A stretch of 64,000 nucleotides of DNA, taken from Trissonchulus latispiculum. Its lineage: Eukaryota; Nematoda; Enoplea; Enoplida; Ironidae. The notes under the pieces were generated by a model, which ran no database searches, was not told the DNA's origin, and worked only from the letters and a program-made list of their open reading frames with translations. Of this stretch, positions 35,117 to 45,801 are shown piece after piece. Numbering within the stretch: position 1 is the stretch's first letter; each line of letters opens with the position of its first letter. Both the position numbers and the translations under genes were made by a program. The stretch is from NCBI GenBank assembly GCA_030248195.1, contig JASAND010007811.1:27732-91731 (forward strand), read 5' to 3'.

Positions 35117-37164
35117 TTGAACCAAAAAATTCAATTTCTAGATTGTTGTTTAACTCGTCGAAATCTGCGCCGGTTGCGTCTCATGATTCTAAATTTTCCA
35201 TATATCTGGGATGCAGCTGGAGGTTGCGGAAAAACCGATATAGATTATCACTATATTGAAATTGAGCCGGGAAAACGCCCAATAAAGGCACGGGCCTATA
35301 AAGTCAACCCTGCTCAAAAACAAATTATTGATGCCAAATTGGCAGCATGGCTTGAACAAGGACTCATACAGCCCTCTAGAAGTCCCTGGGCCTCCCCAAT
35401 TATTTTAGCCGCAAAGAAAGACGGGGATTGGCGTCTTTGTGTCGATTATCGCAAATTAAACGCTATTACCAAAAAAGACTGTTACCCTATTCCCAGTATA
35501 TTCATGGGCTTTTTGAATCAATTTTGGGTCATTCAATTTTTTCTAAATTAGATTTGGCTTCGGGTTTTCACCAAATTCCTATTTATCCCCCCGATTGCGA
35601 AAAAACCGCTTTTATAACCCACTCAGGGCTGTATGAATTCAAGGTCATGCCTTTTGGCCTTTGCAACGCTCCCTCAACCTTCCAGCGCATCATAGACCGG
35701 ATAATGGAAGGCTTTACAGTTTATATTGATGATGTTCTAATTACTAGTTCCACTGAAATTGATCACTTGGACAAACTTTTGAAGGTCTTTTTACGTTGTT
35801 CAAGAGAGCACGTTATTCTCAAACTTTCAAAATGTGAATTTGCTAAATCTCAAATGCCCTTTTTGGGACACGTACTCTCCGCGTCTGGGATTTCCACCGA
35901 TCCGGAAAAAATTCGGGTCGTCAAAGATTTTCCTGTTCCTCAGAATGTCAAAGATATTCAAAGTTTTCTTGGTCTTGCTGGTTACTATAGACGTTTTGTC
36001 CCAGATTTTTCTAAAATTGCCCACCCTTTGAATTCTCTACTCAAAAAAGACGCTGAATTTGTTTGGAGTAGTGCGTGTCAGCTGGCATTTGAGACTTTAA
36101 AAGAAAAACTTATCACTGCTCCGGTGCTAGTATATCCTGATTTTTCTAAACGGTTCACTCTGGCCACGGATGCCAGTTTTCAGGGCATTGCAGCCGTGCT
36201 CCAACAAACGGATGACCAAGGTAAATTTCATCCGGTTGCATATGCCGCCAGGGCGCTGAATACAGCTGAAAAGAACTACCACGTAACCGAATTGGAGGCG
36301 TTGGCTATATTTTTCGGTATTTCTTATTTTCAACATTATTTGATTCTTTACGAATTTGATGTAATTACTGACCATAAAGCCCTAGAATACATGTTGGGTG
36401 ACCAAGTGGTCCCTAAAACAGCTTTGGGCCGCATTGCCCGTTGGCGGTCATTTCTGCGATCTTTTCGATTCCGTGTGATTCAGCGCCCTGGCATCACAAA
36501 CGGGGCTCCAGACGCCTTGTCTCGTAATCCTCCTCTAGAGGCCGGCTCTTTTGCTGACCATCCCAAAATTCCTGAATTTTTATTTGCAATCACAAATCTA
36601 GAGGAGGAATACGAAGGGCCGGAGGACCCACTGGCATCCGAGGCTGGTATTGAAATTTGGAAACAAGCTTTACAGTCTGACCCTTTTACAGCTAATATGA
36701 TGAATTTTCTTCAGAATAAAGTTCTCCCACAAAATCCGGTTGAAGCTTATAATATTCGTAAAACTTCTTCTGATTATTATATTGAAAACGATATACTACG
36801 CCGGAAACTAAAATTTAGACGTCGTGATGCGCTTAAACTTATTGTGGTACCTAAAGATTGTAGAAAATACGTATTTGATGAATGCCATAATACTCTATTT
36901 GGTGGTTGTCATAATGGGAGGGACCGAACTCAGGGCATGATTGCCAACAAATACTTCTGGGAAACTTTAACACATGATGTAAATAAATTTATTGATGCTT
37001 GTCAAGTGTGTGCAGCCTGTAATCCCGGGCCTAAAAAACCACAGGCTTGGATGCGTTTTTTACACCGATGGAGGCTCCCTTTGAACGACTTTCTATGGAT
37101 GTTATGCATGCCCCTACTACCCCTTCAGGAAATTCTAAAGTCTTGGTCGTTGTCGATTTTCTAA
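35117..37164 (+). pseudogene. Reverse transcriptase and RNase H, one frame break
   Basis: RT begins in frame 35117-35551 (RPIKARAYKVNP, then the GDWRLCVDYRKLN block) and continues in 35428-37164 after a one-base shift near 35495-35505, not in a homopolymer. The catalytic YIDD is at 35722-35733. The RNase H segment has TDASFQG, ELEALAIF and TDHKALEYM, the conserved acidic motifs of Ty3/gypsy RNase H. The frame then runs into the integrase zinc-binding HHCC module (H...H...CQVCAAC) at about 36880-37020. A second shift lies at a T6 run near 37055. Confidence 0.85.
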
Positions 37165-37931
37165 CTCGTTGGGGGTGGGCTTTTCCTATGCAAAACGAAC
37201 AAACTCATACTATTGCTAAAAATTTTGCCGAAAACATTTTTGCAGTTCATGGGGCTCCTAGAGAAATTCTCACTGATCGGGGTGCCCCCTTCTGTTCATC
37301 TCTTATGGAGGAATTGTGTAAACTTATGGGTACTAAAAAGGTACGAACTACCGCCTACCACCCCCAAACCAACGGGGCATGCGAACGTTTAAACGGTACC
37401 CTAAAAGGTCTACTACGAAAAGCTCTTCTAGGTTTTGCTAGACAGTGGGACGAATTAATCCCATGGGTTTTGTTCGTATACCGTTCAACCCCCCATACCT
37501 CCACCGGAGAATCGCCTTATTATCTTTTGTTCGGACGGGATCCCAGGCTGTACTCCCAAAATTTTCTCACTCAAACTGATCCTCTCACTCAAAATTTTAC
37601 ACCGTCATACGTACAAGATTTACGTGAAAAATTACAATATTCTCGACAAGTTTTGAAAGAATATACGCGTGAAATTCTTGAAAAACGAAAAAGTACGTAT
37701 GATGCAAAAACGAAAGTTATTGAATATAAAGAAGAAATGTTAGTCTGGAAAGATGTTTCCCAAGCAAATATTCCAAAAGGTGCCAGTAGAAAATACCTCC
37801 CCATGTTTGAAGGCCCCTTTCGAGTTGTAAAAGTTGTTTCCCCCACAAATGTAGAAATTTTGTCCCTAAATCGTGTTGATGCTGCCCCGGAATTGATTCA
37901 TGTAAACCGGTTAAAACCTTTTCAGGTATAA
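37047..37931 (+). CDS. Integrase core and C-terminal GPF module
   Basis: DDE integrase catalytic domain with D in LSMDVMHA, D in LTDRGAPF and E in GACERLNGTL. It ends in a GPY/F-type C-terminal module (MFEGPFRVVKVV) and HVNRLKPF. Joins element ends to host DNA in the nucleus. Uninterrupted here, but its zinc-binding N-terminus is in the previous frame. It stops at 37931, 10 kb short of the LTR, which in ordinary Ty3/gypsy elements would be near the 3' end. Confidence 0.88.
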   Translation: MDAFFTPMEAPFERLSMDVMHAPTTPSGNSKVLVVVDFLTRWGWAFPMQNEQTHTIAKNFAENIFAVHGAPREILTDRGAPFCSSLMEELCKLMGTKKVRTTAYHPQTNGACERLNGTLKGLLRKALLGFARQWDELIPWVLFVYRSTPHTSTGESPYYLLFGRDPRLYSQNFLTQTDPLTQNFTPSYVQDLREKLQYSRQVLKEYTREILEKRKSTYDAKTKVIEYKEEMLVWKDVSQANIPKGASRKYLPMFEGPFRVVKVVSPTNVEILSLNRVDAAPELIHVNRLKPFQV

Positions 37932-38395
37932 TTTTCTGTCGGGGCCCATTAATTTAGTCAAATCTTATTTATAAAACCCTTTCAATATGATTCTCTTCTT
38001 TTCTTTAAAAAGTTCTTGAATTCTCACACTAGAATAAATTCTACAAATTCTAAATTCCTTGACCTCATCTTTATAATAAAGGGTAAAAACACCCTTAGCT
38101 TATGTTTGTGTTACCCAGTACTGTTGCCTATTATTTTAACAATCTACTAATTTTATTTTTACCTTCCTTTTAACCCTTCTACACATTTTATATTTACAAC
38201 TTTTATAATTTATCTTTTATTCCTTTCTATTTAATCCCATTGTTTTGTATATATGTATATTGTATGTTATGTAATTTTCTTATTTAAGTAAGCGCTTGAT
38301 TCTATTTTGAAACTGTTTCCTGTTCTGCCACTGAATTTGGACTTTCAGTGTCGGTAGGTTTAAATTATTATAAAACTTTTCTATTTCTAGTCCTA

Positions 38396-38995
38396 ATGCC
38401 TTACGGAGCTTCTGTTCTTAGTAAGTTTTCCCCCCTACACCCGTCCTCTACCCTTCAGGTCATGCCTATTTCAGAGGACTTACCTGAGGACGAGCTCAAA
38501 ATGGACAGGAAAACCTGGTGGACTATCAAACTTAGTAAAGATGATCCTTCTTGGGATTATATGCCTTTCCCACCCACACCCGGGTATCGAACCGCGAGGG
38601 GAGGTGCTCCTTGTATCCGTGATTCTAAATCTTTATTTAATGTAGCTGTTGAAGATTCTGAACATCCTCCCCCTCCAGCACCAGTTCCAGAAACTATTAC
38701 GGCAGCAAAAGAGTCTGCGCGTATACAAAAAGTCGCTGCTTTATTTGGATATTTTCCTACACCCGCTACCTTTGACCCCCCTCAAGACCTTCGTGATTTA
38801 GGTGCTCGACCCGTCACTGTAGCAGAACCTGACCTCACTCACCCACCTGGTTTAGTTAGGTGGACTGATGTTCGAAAATCAAAATTTCAACCGGTCGACC
38901 AAGAATTTCTTTTGGAATATCACCATCGAAATATTGTCAAACATTTCAAAGGTTTCTATAAAAACCCTCCACCAGAGGATTCTGAACAAGAATAA
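38396..38995 (+). CDS. Accessory ORF-A, 199 aa, unknown
   Basis: First extra ORF after integrase. The ATG at 38396 sits 6 bases after a ctatttctag acceptor-like site; a further site (actttcag, 38347-38348) with a tiny leader and a gtaggt donor lies just upstream. The protein shares a core with ORF-B: WWTIKLSKDDPSWD, MPFPPTPG, GGAP, a SLFNVAV-like string and FDPPQDL. No signal peptide or membrane segment. The conserved repeated core suggests constraint. No family recognised. Confidence 0.65.
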   Translation: MPYGASVLSKFSPLHPSSTLQVMPISEDLPEDELKMDRKTWWTIKLSKDDPSWDYMPFPPTPGYRTARGGAPCIRDSKSLFNVAVEDSEHPPPPAPVPETITAAKESARIQKVAALFGYFPTPATFDPPQDLRDLGARPVTVAEPDLTHPPGLVRWTDVRKSKFQPVDQEFLLEYHHRNIVKHFKGFYKNPPPEDSEQE

Positions 38996-39155
38996 GTCAT
39001 AGTTCACCCTGCACATATATTGTATGATGTTTTTGTATTATATTCTGTTCTAGGATTTTGTTCTTTGTCTTGGCTCCTTGGTTTCGATTTCTGGAGCTAT
39101 TGATCTAGTCTTTTCTGGTAGGTTTATTTTTCTCATTTTTCTTATTTTAGCAATC

Positions 39156-39734
39156 ATGTCTCGTCAATCTACTAGTTCTCGCCTGGTCTTTGATGAATTT
39201 TCTCTAGATTTGTGCCCTTTTCTACCTATAGAACTCCCAGATATTGACACTCAAAAAAGCCAATGGTGGACCATAAAATTCAGCAAGAATGATCCCACCT
39301 GGGACACCATGCCCTTCCCTCCCACACCTGGGTTTAGAGTCCAAAAAGGGGGCGCCCCCTATGTACGTGAATCTCAATCATTATTCGGCGTAGCAGTTGA
39401 TGATCCAAAATTTCTACAACCTCCCCTCTCAGTCCCAAATTCCTTTTCTACGGCTAAACAACGTGCACGTATGCAGAAATTTGCTGCACTTTTTGGACTC
39501 TATCCCATTCCAGCTATTTTTGATCCTCCCCAAGACCTTTTTGATCGCGGGGCACGACCCATTTCTGTCTCACAGCCTGCACTCACTCCACCAGGCCGTA
39601 TCAATGACACTGATATCAGTGATCTAAAATTTCAGCGAGTCGATCCGCTCTACATTCAGCGAGCTCATTTCCATACCATAGCTACACAGTCCATTGGCCG
39701 CTGTTTTCGCCCCCTACCGATGAATTCACATTAG
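39156..39734 (+). CDS. Accessory ORF-B, 192 aa, paralogue of ORF-A
   Basis: The ATG at 39156 follows the acceptor-like cttattttag (39149-39150). The ORF-A core is conserved as WWTIKFSKNDPTWD, MPFPPTPGF, GGAP, SLFGVAV and FDPPQDLF. The hydrophobic codons just upstream in frame (39078-39155) would be removed by splicing and are not a signal peptide. It arose by tandem duplication within the element; different residues are retained in the variable parts. Function unknown. Confidence 0.65.
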   Translation: MSRQSTSSRLVFDEFSLDLCPFLPIELPDIDTQKSQWWTIKFSKNDPTWDTMPFPPTPGFRVQKGGAPYVRESQSLFGVAVDDPKFLQPPLSVPNSFSTAKQRARMQKFAALFGLYPIPAIFDPPQDLFDRGARPISVSQPALTPPGRINDTDISDLKFQRVDPLYIQRAHFHTIATQSIGRCFRPLPMNSH

Positions 39735-39920
39735 GTAGTACAGGTATACAAATTTTGTGTTTTTACGTGTATTTTATGTATTATATTTGTGTTTCAGGAA
39801 TCTGTGTTTGTGAAAAATTTGGGCTGCTATTCTTGATTTTCTTTCCCGTTTGGTTTTAAAAAATTTTGAGGTTAGTAATCACTTTTCTTTCATAAATTTA
39901 CTGACTATTTCTATAAAATT

Positions 39921-40466
39921 ATGGCAGCCTCTACATCAAGTGCTTCAGATTCTGTGTTTGATCCACGTCCATGTACGTATGATTTTTCACATGCAGATGA
40001 CCCTTTATTTGTTTCTCTACGGGGACGGGTTGCTCCACCCGACACACAATTTCCCCCGGTTTTAAATTTAAATCTTGGCCTACACTCTGGTCTTCCCGTC
40101 CGAGGAGGCTGGCACACACCTCGTCGTTTATATTTCGAAAATATTGCACTTATGACTTTCTCACCTGAAACCTTTACTAAAGACGAATGGTTAAATTTTA
40201 TTAATCTATCGGCCCAATTTGGCTTTTTCTTATTACCTTCCTATCCTATCCCCCCTACGTGGTTGAGGGAGAGAGGCGCGGCTACCCTCTATTTTACAAA
40301 TGAATCTGCCTCTTCCTTTTTAGGGGATTCCTCTGAAATCATGAAAATTTCAAGACACTATAAATCTTTCCCCGTCTTTCTCCCCCCCTACTCCCCCTGC
40401 AGACCCCTCCCCGGAAGAAGATTCATCTGTTTGATATGTACGTATATATTTGTATATGTCTACTAA
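39921..40466 (+). CDS. Accessory ORF-C, 181 aa, unknown
   Basis: The ATG at 39921 is preceded by a gtttcag acceptor-like site (39795-39796) and a leader. It has FSPETFTKDEWLNFINL and a WHTPRRLYFENIAL segment. The C-terminus runs into Pro-rich sequence where a C-run frame change is possible. No recognised domain, signal peptide or membrane helix. Confidence 0.5.
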   Translation: MAASTSSASDSVFDPRPCTYDFSHADDPLFVSLRGRVAPPDTQFPPVLNLNLGLHSGLPVRGGWHTPRRLYFENIALMTFSPETFTKDEWLNFINLSAQFGFFLLPSYPIPPTWLRERGAATLYFTNESASSFLGDSSEIMKISRHYKSFPVFLPPYSPCRPLPGRRFICLICTYIFVYVY

Positions 40467-40622
40467 AATTAAAATTTTGTGTTTTTCTTGTGAACATTAA
40501 TTTATTTTTGTTTAGGTCTTTCTTCCCTGCGTGCTTTGGCCACTTAGACTACAGTCCCGGTAATTGGATTTGGTGGGTAAAAACTTTATTTGTATTGGAA
40601 TTTTCTCGTATTTAGAATAACT

Positions 40623-41633
40623 ATGTCAGATAATCCTGCTCGTACGGGCCGTTGTGTTGGGTTCTCGGGAAACTTGTCGGGGTTTTATCACCCCCGACCT
40701 GTTCTCCCTCATCCGGGTTACCCAAATTTAGTCACCCCCCTACTACTCACCCAACTCAAAATTCTACTCAAAATTCGGATTCTCTTTTAATGATTGCTCC
40801 CCCCACCACAAATTCTCCTCCTTCCCCTGAATTTTTACCTGGTGGCTTCTTAAGTTCAGAAATTCCAGTTTCACGTTCTACTGTAACGATAACTACCACT
40901 ACTCCTACTTGTTTTTATAGCGGCGATATTGATACACTTTTGCGTGATGCTCGCGCAGCTCGAAATTCTTCTGCAAGACTACCTTCGTATCTTTTTTCTT
41001 CAAATCTTACTATTTCTTCTGCACCTCAAAATCATTTCTACCAATCTATTCCAGAAATGCTTATTTCTCCTATTTCAAATTGGGAGGTTTCGGAGGTGGA
41101 TGGTCACCTTCAACCCCGCCGTCCACGAATGTCCACTAGATTCACCCCCCCTCCCCCTCCCCCCCCTTTACCCCCGCCCACCGTCTATTTCCCGAGAACC
41201 TTCTTTTCTAGGAAATCCCATATCTATTTCTGTGTCTACAGACGACTTACCGGGTCCATCTACTACACGGGCTTCAAATACTTCTCAAAATTCTCGTTCT
41301 GTTTCTATGGTTCAGGGAGGGTCTCAAAATTCTTGTTTGATCCCATTATTTCAACTTCCGTCTGGGTACATGTTAGTTCCAGAATTTCCTCGTTACCCTC
41401 GCCCAGGTTTTTGTGATATGTGTGGCCAACCGGCTTTACGTACGTATCACCGTGGGGATGTTTTTATGGCTCCCCCTCCAAATTTTTTCGACGAAAATCT
41501 AACGGGTCCTACTTTACCAAATCCGTCCTCAAATTCCCAAATGTTTGCCAATTCTTTAATTTCTGATTTTTCTTTCTGGCGCTGGGACCCCGAAAATAGA
41601 TGTCTACGTCCGGCTTGGGGCACTACATTCTGA
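40623..41633 (+). pseudogene. Accessory ORF-D, CxxC-HRG protein with two frame breaks
   Basis: The ATG at 40623 lies 7 bases after a cgtatttag acceptor-like site (40614-40615), itself preceded by a leader (40516-40572) and a gtaaaa donor-like site. The frame changes at C runs near 40735 and 41150-41175. The C-terminal part carries GFCDMCGQPALRTYHRG (a possible metal site, CxxC then H) and ends FWRWD...CLRPAW. Same terminal layout as ORF-E. The N-terminal half is Ser/Pro/Thr-rich and probably disordered. Confidence 0.55.
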
Positions 41634-41920
41634 GCACCTCATATGTTTTTGTTTTGTTTTGAGATAAGTAATTGTTATACAGTATACGTATGTATCAATC
41701 GTAATTTTGTGTAATCACTCATAACCATTTTATGTACTATGCATGTATTTGTTATGTGGCTTATATATATAATTTGATTCTAATTTAACTAATGCATTTA
41801 AAATTTCTTTTGTTTAGGATTCCTACAATTTGGACCAAAAGGTATCTATTCTCTCTCAATCTTCAAGTTGGTGGGTCGGTAAAACCTTTTTGATTTCTTT
41901 TCTATTTTCATGAAATAAAC

Positions 41921-42616
41921 ATGGCTAGTGCGTCGCCTCACTCGTCTCCTGACTCTGATGAAATTACTATTATTGCAGTTACTTCTGCTTCTTCTCTGGT
42001 TTCTTCATCCACAAATTTCAACGCTATTCCTCCTCAAAATTCTCCTTCTTTGCAAAATTTACCACCTTTGCAGCGGGCTCCTTTTGTTCGACCTATAGTC
42101 CCTAGGGAACACACACCCCCTATGAATATTCGCCCGCGGCACTTTTCTCCAATTTTGCATTTTACACCTCCAAGAAATTCTTCGAATCTTTCTCCACCTT
42201 TTTCACCGGTGTACGGCAGCATGCCCCCACCGGAAAGATTTCCTGCATATTATGAAAATAGGCCTTTACCGCCACCTTCAGTGGTTCGAGTCCAACCAGT
42301 GGTGGTACGCCCGCCCCTCCCTATACGTGTACCATTAGTTCCACCAAATTTAAATATTGTTACTTTACATCAACCTCCACCTGGACACGTTACAATTCCA
42401 CTTGATGCACGTTTTACTCGTCCAGGCAATTGTCCGTATTGTGGGCAACCAGCCCCTCATATGGTCCATAGGGGTGAATTTTCTATAAATTTTACTGAAA
42501 GAACAAATTCACGTCAATTAGGTGACCCTCGGGCATCACACCCAGCTTTTCTTTCAAATGTGTCTTGGTGGCGCTGGGATTCCTTGAATCAATGCCTGCG
42601 CCCCCAAGGCTGGTGA
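41921..42616 (+). CDS. Accessory ORF-E, 231 aa, paralogue of ORF-D
   Basis: The ATG at 41921 is preceded by a ttgtttag acceptor-like site (41816-41817) and a leader with a gtaaaa donor-like site. Long Pro-rich N-terminus, then GNCPYCGQPAPHMVHRG and a WWRWD...QCLRPQGW end matching ORF-D. The repeated CxxCGQPA...HRG motif could bind zinc (inference). Uninterrupted. Confidence 0.6.
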   Translation: MASASPHSSPDSDEITIIAVTSASSLVSSSTNFNAIPPQNSPSLQNLPPLQRAPFVRPIVPREHTPPMNIRPRHFSPILHFTPPRNSSNLSPPFSPVYGSMPPPERFPAYYENRPLPPPSVVRVQPVVVRPPLPIRVPLVPPNLNIVTLHQPPPGHVTIPLDARFTRPGNCPYCGQPAPHMVHRGEFSINFTERTNSRQLGDPRASHPAFLSNVSWWRWDSLNQCLRPQGW

Positions 42617-42913
42617 GGCGACGTACATGCAGTTTTTACGAATTTTATGCAATATTTTAAATTTTGATTTGTTCATTAGACTTTTTACTTTAACAATTTA
42701 TTACGTATTAATTGCTCGATGTCTAATTAAAATTTTTCTTTTATGTTTAAGGTTGTCTTGTTGGCATGTCACCAGTACGGGCCTCCACTCCTACCCTGCT
42801 TCACCTGTGATTACTGTTTGTTTTTGTTTAGTTTATTGTACTGTATGAGCGGTTGGGGGTTTTTATACTGAGTCTGTTTTGTGAAAAATTTCTGTTTTTC
42901 TGAAAATTTGATC

Positions 42914-45415
42914 ATGAGTGGAAATTCTGAAAACACTGACGAGCCAACCCCCCCTTCAGAACAACAAAAATCTCCGCTTCAGTCCCCCTTCCCAAAAACT
43001 GAAGCCGCAGAGGAAGTTTCTACTGTCGAGATCTATATGGAAACTTCCTCTGAAAGCACGGACCAGTCAGCTTCAGGGGTCAACCCGACCCCTGGTTGCT
43101 CTTCTTGGAATCAGGCGGGTATTAGTTTAATTCAGAGATTGCCAGAACTGTTTCCCCCTGACCAGCCGGAGATCCCGCGTTTTCCCCATAGGGAAGATAA
43201 AGGACCTTCGTCTGGCCCGGTTCAGGATTCAGTTCTACGCAATGCTGCTGAAGCTTCCCACAGATCTGCTGATGACCCGGTCACAAATGCGAACGCGCCC
43301 TTGTCACGCAGCGCGCTTGAGGATAAATTGTTTGCGACCAAAGTTTACCCTCTGAATATCCCTGCTTGGGCCGAGGCACAGGAACTTCGGAATTGGGAGG
43401 CTTCAGTCGAACGGTGGAAAAATGTGCCTATGGCACTTAGGTCTCCGTGCCCTGAGGGCACGATCACGGTCATTACAAAATTGCAGCAACTCTACGAGGA
43501 GGTTCCGAACATTTTTCAGAAAGCTACAGCTGCAAAATTTCTCACAGTCGCTGGTCTCAAACATCAAGGTTTCTTCCCCGACCCCTCCAACCCCTCCACC
43601 CTTTCGGTTCTGATGTTTGCCGTTCCGAGAGACCCTGCGCGGTTTTCTTCTGAAATTGATCCCCTTTGCTTTCATGCCCCTGCCTTTTGTCTGCATAAGC
43701 CCAATCTACAAATTTTTGTGTTTTTGATTCCTCGAACTTACCTCGACGTCCCCTCCTGGTCTTTAATTCGCTACGGTTTACAACCGCTTTTGTTCAATAC
43801 GCCTTTCCCAGTTTTTTCATTTTCGGCTTTGGATACTGTCCGGCTTTTGGCTTCCACCCTGGGCATTGACCCTCGAAATTCTATTGTTGATATGAGTTAC
43901 GTCGCCTATCATGTGAAATCCCGGTCCTCCCCCAGCGATATTCAAGAGCGCAGAGTCTCTCATAAGAAGGGCAAACATCTGTGGGTAACTACTCCCGTCA
44001 GGGGTGCGAAACCCCAACCCACGGGTCCTCCGGACCTGAAAGGCAGATTCGATCGTAACCATAAGTGGTTCCAGGAGAATCTCCTTGTGTACCCTTCGTC
44101 TGAAATCAAACGAATCCGTTTGACTGAAAATTCCCTCACTCCTCTCCAGGAGACGGAGGTCCTCAATTGGGCTCTCGTCCAGATCCGAGACACATACATG
44201 AGCGTGCATGTTCTATCCTTGCACCACAAACTTTCTGAGCAGGATCTCGTGATCCTTCGCAAGACCTATGCATATGCTCAACGCGGCCAAGAAAAGGCCA
44301 TTTCTGGCATTAACACTTTGCCTCTGACTAAAACGCCTAATATTTTTGTTGATCCTTCTTTTGACACAGTTTGTGAAGTTTTTCTCAAAAACGAGGCACG
44401 CACAGGCAAAAGCCGCACAAAAGCGGTTATGGCCGCAGTCAAACCTGATCTGTCAAAACGAAACGAGCTGAATCCTCGCATTCCGGACGTGGCCACCAGG
44501 AATAAGGAAATTTTCACTAGTGTGGCTGCCCGGGTAAATCCAGCGCCTTTAACTTCAAAACCGGAGAAGGTTCCGGGGGCAGCGAAACGCGCTGCTGCGG
44601 CTCTTCAGGCGCAGCAGGATGAACAGGCAGTTGAGGCTCAGGAGGATCCGGATCAGTTGCCGGTCGACTACGCTCCGGACGAGTCAAATTTGGTTGGCGG
44701 TGCGTCATCGGATGACGAGTTCCGTTCGCGGTCTCCTATCCGATCCGTCCCGTCAACTCCCCGCCGTCTTGTCATTGACGAACAAGAGGCTAACCAGGTT
44801 GGGTCTCCTTTGGTGTCGGGTTCCGGGCCTTCGGATTCGGGGCGACCCTCGCGCTCGAGGACTCGCTCTGGTCCGCCGCGCCCTGGACTCGTGATCCATA
44901 TGGACGATCTCCCGGGTGCTATTGTGCACGGCTCAGCGCCGTCTCCGGAGCGTGCTCGTATTCCTTCTCTTTTACAGCTACCCTACCAACCTATGCCTCG
45001 CCAATCTCGTTCTGCTAGCGCGGCTTCGGCCTTAGGCCAGGCCTCTGAGAGCTCGTCCGTACCCTCTTGGGTGCGCTCGGAATCGCCTCCACGGCAGCAG
45101 AAAACTACTAAGTTGAGAAAAACTACGGTGTGCACGTCCACCGGTGAAGTTTCTGTGCCTCAACCGGTCTACTCTACTTCGGATCCAAGCAGGGCGTCTA
45201 GCCAAGAATCTTTGTACCACAGACCGCAGCAAAGCATGCCAGCTCTAAATTTCTCTGGAATTGATACTGGCTACATTCTTGACCGGGGACCTTCGGTTCC
45301 TACAGCAACTATTCCAAATTTGGCTGCTCCCATCCCTTCCCTACTCCCCCCTCCCCGCGTACAGCTTCCCCCCCACAGTTTCCTTCCCCTACCCCTCAGC
45401 TTCCTCCAAATTTAG
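42914..45415 (+). CDS. Accessory ORF-F, 833 aa, possible exonuclease-like fold
   Basis: The ATG at 42914 lies downstream of a tttaag acceptor-like site (42750-42751). Coding continues past 45415 by frame changes in C runs, so ORF-F and the NADAR ORF are probably one long frame. The middle (about 43320-44290) loosely resembles DEDD 3'-5' exonucleases: a LASTLGIDPRNSIVDMSYVA segment and a later IRDTYMSVHVLSLHHKL segment. The DxE of motif I is not seen (LMFAVPRDP there), so an active nuclease is doubtful. The C-terminal third is Ser/Arg/Pro-rich and disordered. Confidence 0.5.
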   Translation: MSGNSENTDEPTPPSEQQKSPLQSPFPKTEAAEEVSTVEIYMETSSESTDQSASGVNPTPGCSSWNQAGISLIQRLPELFPPDQPEIPRFPHREDKGPSSGPVQDSVLRNAAEASHRSADDPVTNANAPLSRSALEDKLFATKVYPLNIPAWAEAQELRNWEASVERWKNVPMALRSPCPEGTITVITKLQQLYEEVPNIFQKATAAKFLTVAGLKHQGFFPDPSNPSTLSVLMFAVPRDPARFSSEIDPLCFHAPAFCLHKPNLQIFVFLIPRTYLDVPSWSLIRYGLQPLLFNTPFPVFSFSALDTVRLLASTLGIDPRNSIVDMSYVAYHVKSRSSPSDIQERRVSHKKGKHLWVTTPVRGAKPQPTGPPDLKGRFDRNHKWFQENLLVYPSSEIKRIRLTENSLTPLQETEVLNWALVQIRDTYMSVHVLSLHHKLSEQDLVILRKTYAYAQRGQEKAISGINTLPLTKTPNIFVDPSFDTVCEVFLKNEARTGKSRTKAVMAAVKPDLSKRNELNPRIPDVATRNKEIFTSVAARVNPAPLTSKPEKVPGAAKRAAAALQAQQDEQAVEAQEDPDQLPVDYAPDESNLVGGASSDDEFRSRSPIRSVPSTPRRLVIDEQEANQVGSPLVSGSGPSDSGRPSRSRTRSGPPRPGLVIHMDDLPGAIVHGSAPSPERARIPSLLQLPYQPMPRQSRSASAASALGQASESSSVPSWVRSESPPRQQKTTKLRKTTVCTSTGEVSVPQPVYSTSDPSRASSQESLYHRPQQSMPALNFSGIDTGYILDRGPSVPTATIPNLAAPIPSLLPPPRVQLPPHSFLPLPLSFLQI

Positions 45416-45801
45416 TTCAATATTTGACTTCTTTGGTACTACCTCCCCGACCTCCTCTCCTTCCCAATCCAGTGTTGCAGGCTCCGATTACGCCCTCTCC
45501 TGCGGAAGGGGCACCCCCCCCTTCCCCCAGTTTCTACTCAGTCCAGTGGCCCTACGGGTGCTGCTCCTGCTTTTGACTTTTCTATGGCTATTTATGGCGT
45601 CCAACAATCTCTTCGCTCTCTTGTTGAGGACTCTTTCTTTCAGCGGTTGCCTGATGTCGGTTCTCCGGCTCAGCTCGCTGTCCTCCAGAATTTGGGGGTC
45701 AATATTCAGATTATTATTAATAAATTGGGGATCCCTCCCCCCTGGAAAGCTTTGGTTTTTGTCCACGCTATCATGCAAACAAAAGCTTTGGACGTCTCAA
45801 A
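45416..45801 (+). other. Coding bridge with frame changes between ORF-F and NADAR ORF
   Basis: Protein-like sequence continues here in alternating frames. After a C-rich run (45515-45535) the frame of 45584-45800 reads a credible segment (QQSLRSLVEDSFFQRLPDVG). It then switches near 45800-45815 into the NADAR frame. This suggests one polypeptide of roughly 1600 residues interrupted by small indels. Confidence 0.45.

Noticed and set aside
39078..39155. Hydrophobic N-terminal codons before ORF-B as a signal peptide or env signature
   Set aside because: The stretch is a polypyrimidine-rich segment with a donor-like and acceptor-like site and precedes the real ATG at 39156; it is probably spliced out.
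44517..45232. Antisense Arg/Pro/Ser-rich frames opposite ORF-F
   Set aside because: Shadows of the Ser/Arg-rich coding strand; no independent support.
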